From: Treponema sp.
Lineage (GTDB): Bacteria > Spirochaetota > Spirochaetia > Treponematales > Treponemataceae
DNA: 7,333 bases
Assembly (NCBI GenBank): GCA_017421145.1
Contig: JAFOTA010000203.1
Location: 1-7,333, forward strand
Reading direction: 5' to 3'
In this document: in pieces, positions 7,236 to 7,333 of the stretch
Numbering within the stretch: position 1 is the stretch's first letter
Layout of the letters: each line of letters begins with the position of its first letter
Program-made: the position numbers and the translations under genes
Notes under the pieces: generated by a model
Told to the model about the DNA's origin: nothing
What the model saw: the letters and a program-made list of their open reading frames with translations, nothing else
The model's database searches: none

Positions 7236-7330
7236 CCCCTTACGGGAATAAAAGCAGTAGCATGCCCCAGGTTTTACGAATCTCAGGCATTAAGCGTTTC
7301 TTCTTATAATAAGATAAAGATTTTCCGAAA
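7216..7330 (-). repeat. 13-base direct repeat flanking the promoter region
   Basis: AGATTTTCCGAAA (plus strand) occurs exactly at 7216-7228, filling most of the sigma-28 spacer, and again at 7318-7330. The copies are 102 bases apart. The downstream copy is followed by GCCGATAA and the edge copy by an AT-rich sequence with TATTAT, so the repeat may be an activator or repressor site shared by two promoters. Confidence 0.5.
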
Positions 7331-7333
7331 AAC

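Larger units (their letters stand above)
7113..7333. other. Intergenic region upstream of the acidic protein gene
   Basis: I see no convincing gene here. It contains the sigma-28 promoter, the leader and the ribosome binding site. The leader has two direct repeats: CCACACC on the plus strand at 7164-7170 and 7188-7194, and TGAAAT at 7141-7146 and 7156-7161. Near the edge is a 13-base perfect palindrome, TCTTATAATAAGA (7302-7314), overlapping a possible housekeeping -10 (TATTAT, minus strand, 7311-7306). One minus-strand frame is open from the edge to a TAA at 7242-7240 (about 30 codons), which could be the tail of an upstream gene but is short enough to be chance. Confidence 0.55.

Noticed and set aside
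7127..7309. 60-aa plus-strand frame in the intergenic region
   Set aside because: It runs across the promoter in antisense, has no convincing ribosome binding site and no family resemblance.
1..7333. CRISPR arrays, tRNA/rRNA, insertion sequences or phage genes
   Set aside because: I saw no regularly spaced palindromic repeats, cloverleaf or rRNA-like stretches, transposase motifs or terminal inverted repeats; the only repeats are coding repeats and the short promoter-region repeats.

Overview
The window looks like part of a spirochaete chromosome, most likely a Treponema. I base this on protein resemblance (tandem DUF115/MptE-like proteins with N-terminal HS-x-Y-x-P and GADFSYNGGKPYCRGTYL motifs, and a giant Asp/Glu-rich protein with a conserved-looking C-terminal helical cap), recalled from memory and not searched. 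All recognisable genes lie on the minus strand, so the layout below runs from right to left.

Right end (7113-7333): a 221-base non-coding stretch. It holds a strong match to a sigma-28 (FliA, flagellar sigma factor) promoter: a perfect GCCGATAA -10 box (7208-7215) and a TCAAG -35 element (7231-7235). It drives leftward and predicts a leader of roughly 90 bases. A 13-base sequence from the promoter spacer recurs at the window edge.

Middle (3093-7112): one 1339-residue, extremely acidic, low-complexity protein with no signal peptide or membrane segment. It has a distinct N-terminal motif (DQYGVWVK), recurring hydrophobic/acidic motifs such as VSLDAFLD, a degenerate Glu-rich repeat tract, one clean heptad coiled coil (residues 920-951) and a helical C-terminal cap. 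I do not recognise a named function. It ends at a good intrinsic terminator (3012-3062).

Left part (1-2996): two DUF115 (MptE-like/Maf-related) genes overlapping by ATGA. The second runs off the left edge; I translated it by hand because it has no stop in the window. Relatives of this family include archaeal 6-hydroxymethylpterin diphosphokinase and the Maf proteins that modify flagellins.

How they may work together (inference): a sigma-28 promoter next to a DUF115 pair points to the late flagellar or motility programme. The acidic protein could be a cytoplasmic scaffold with many docking motifs, and the DUF115 pair could be flagellin-modifying enzymes. The terminator between them means shared transcription is not assured.
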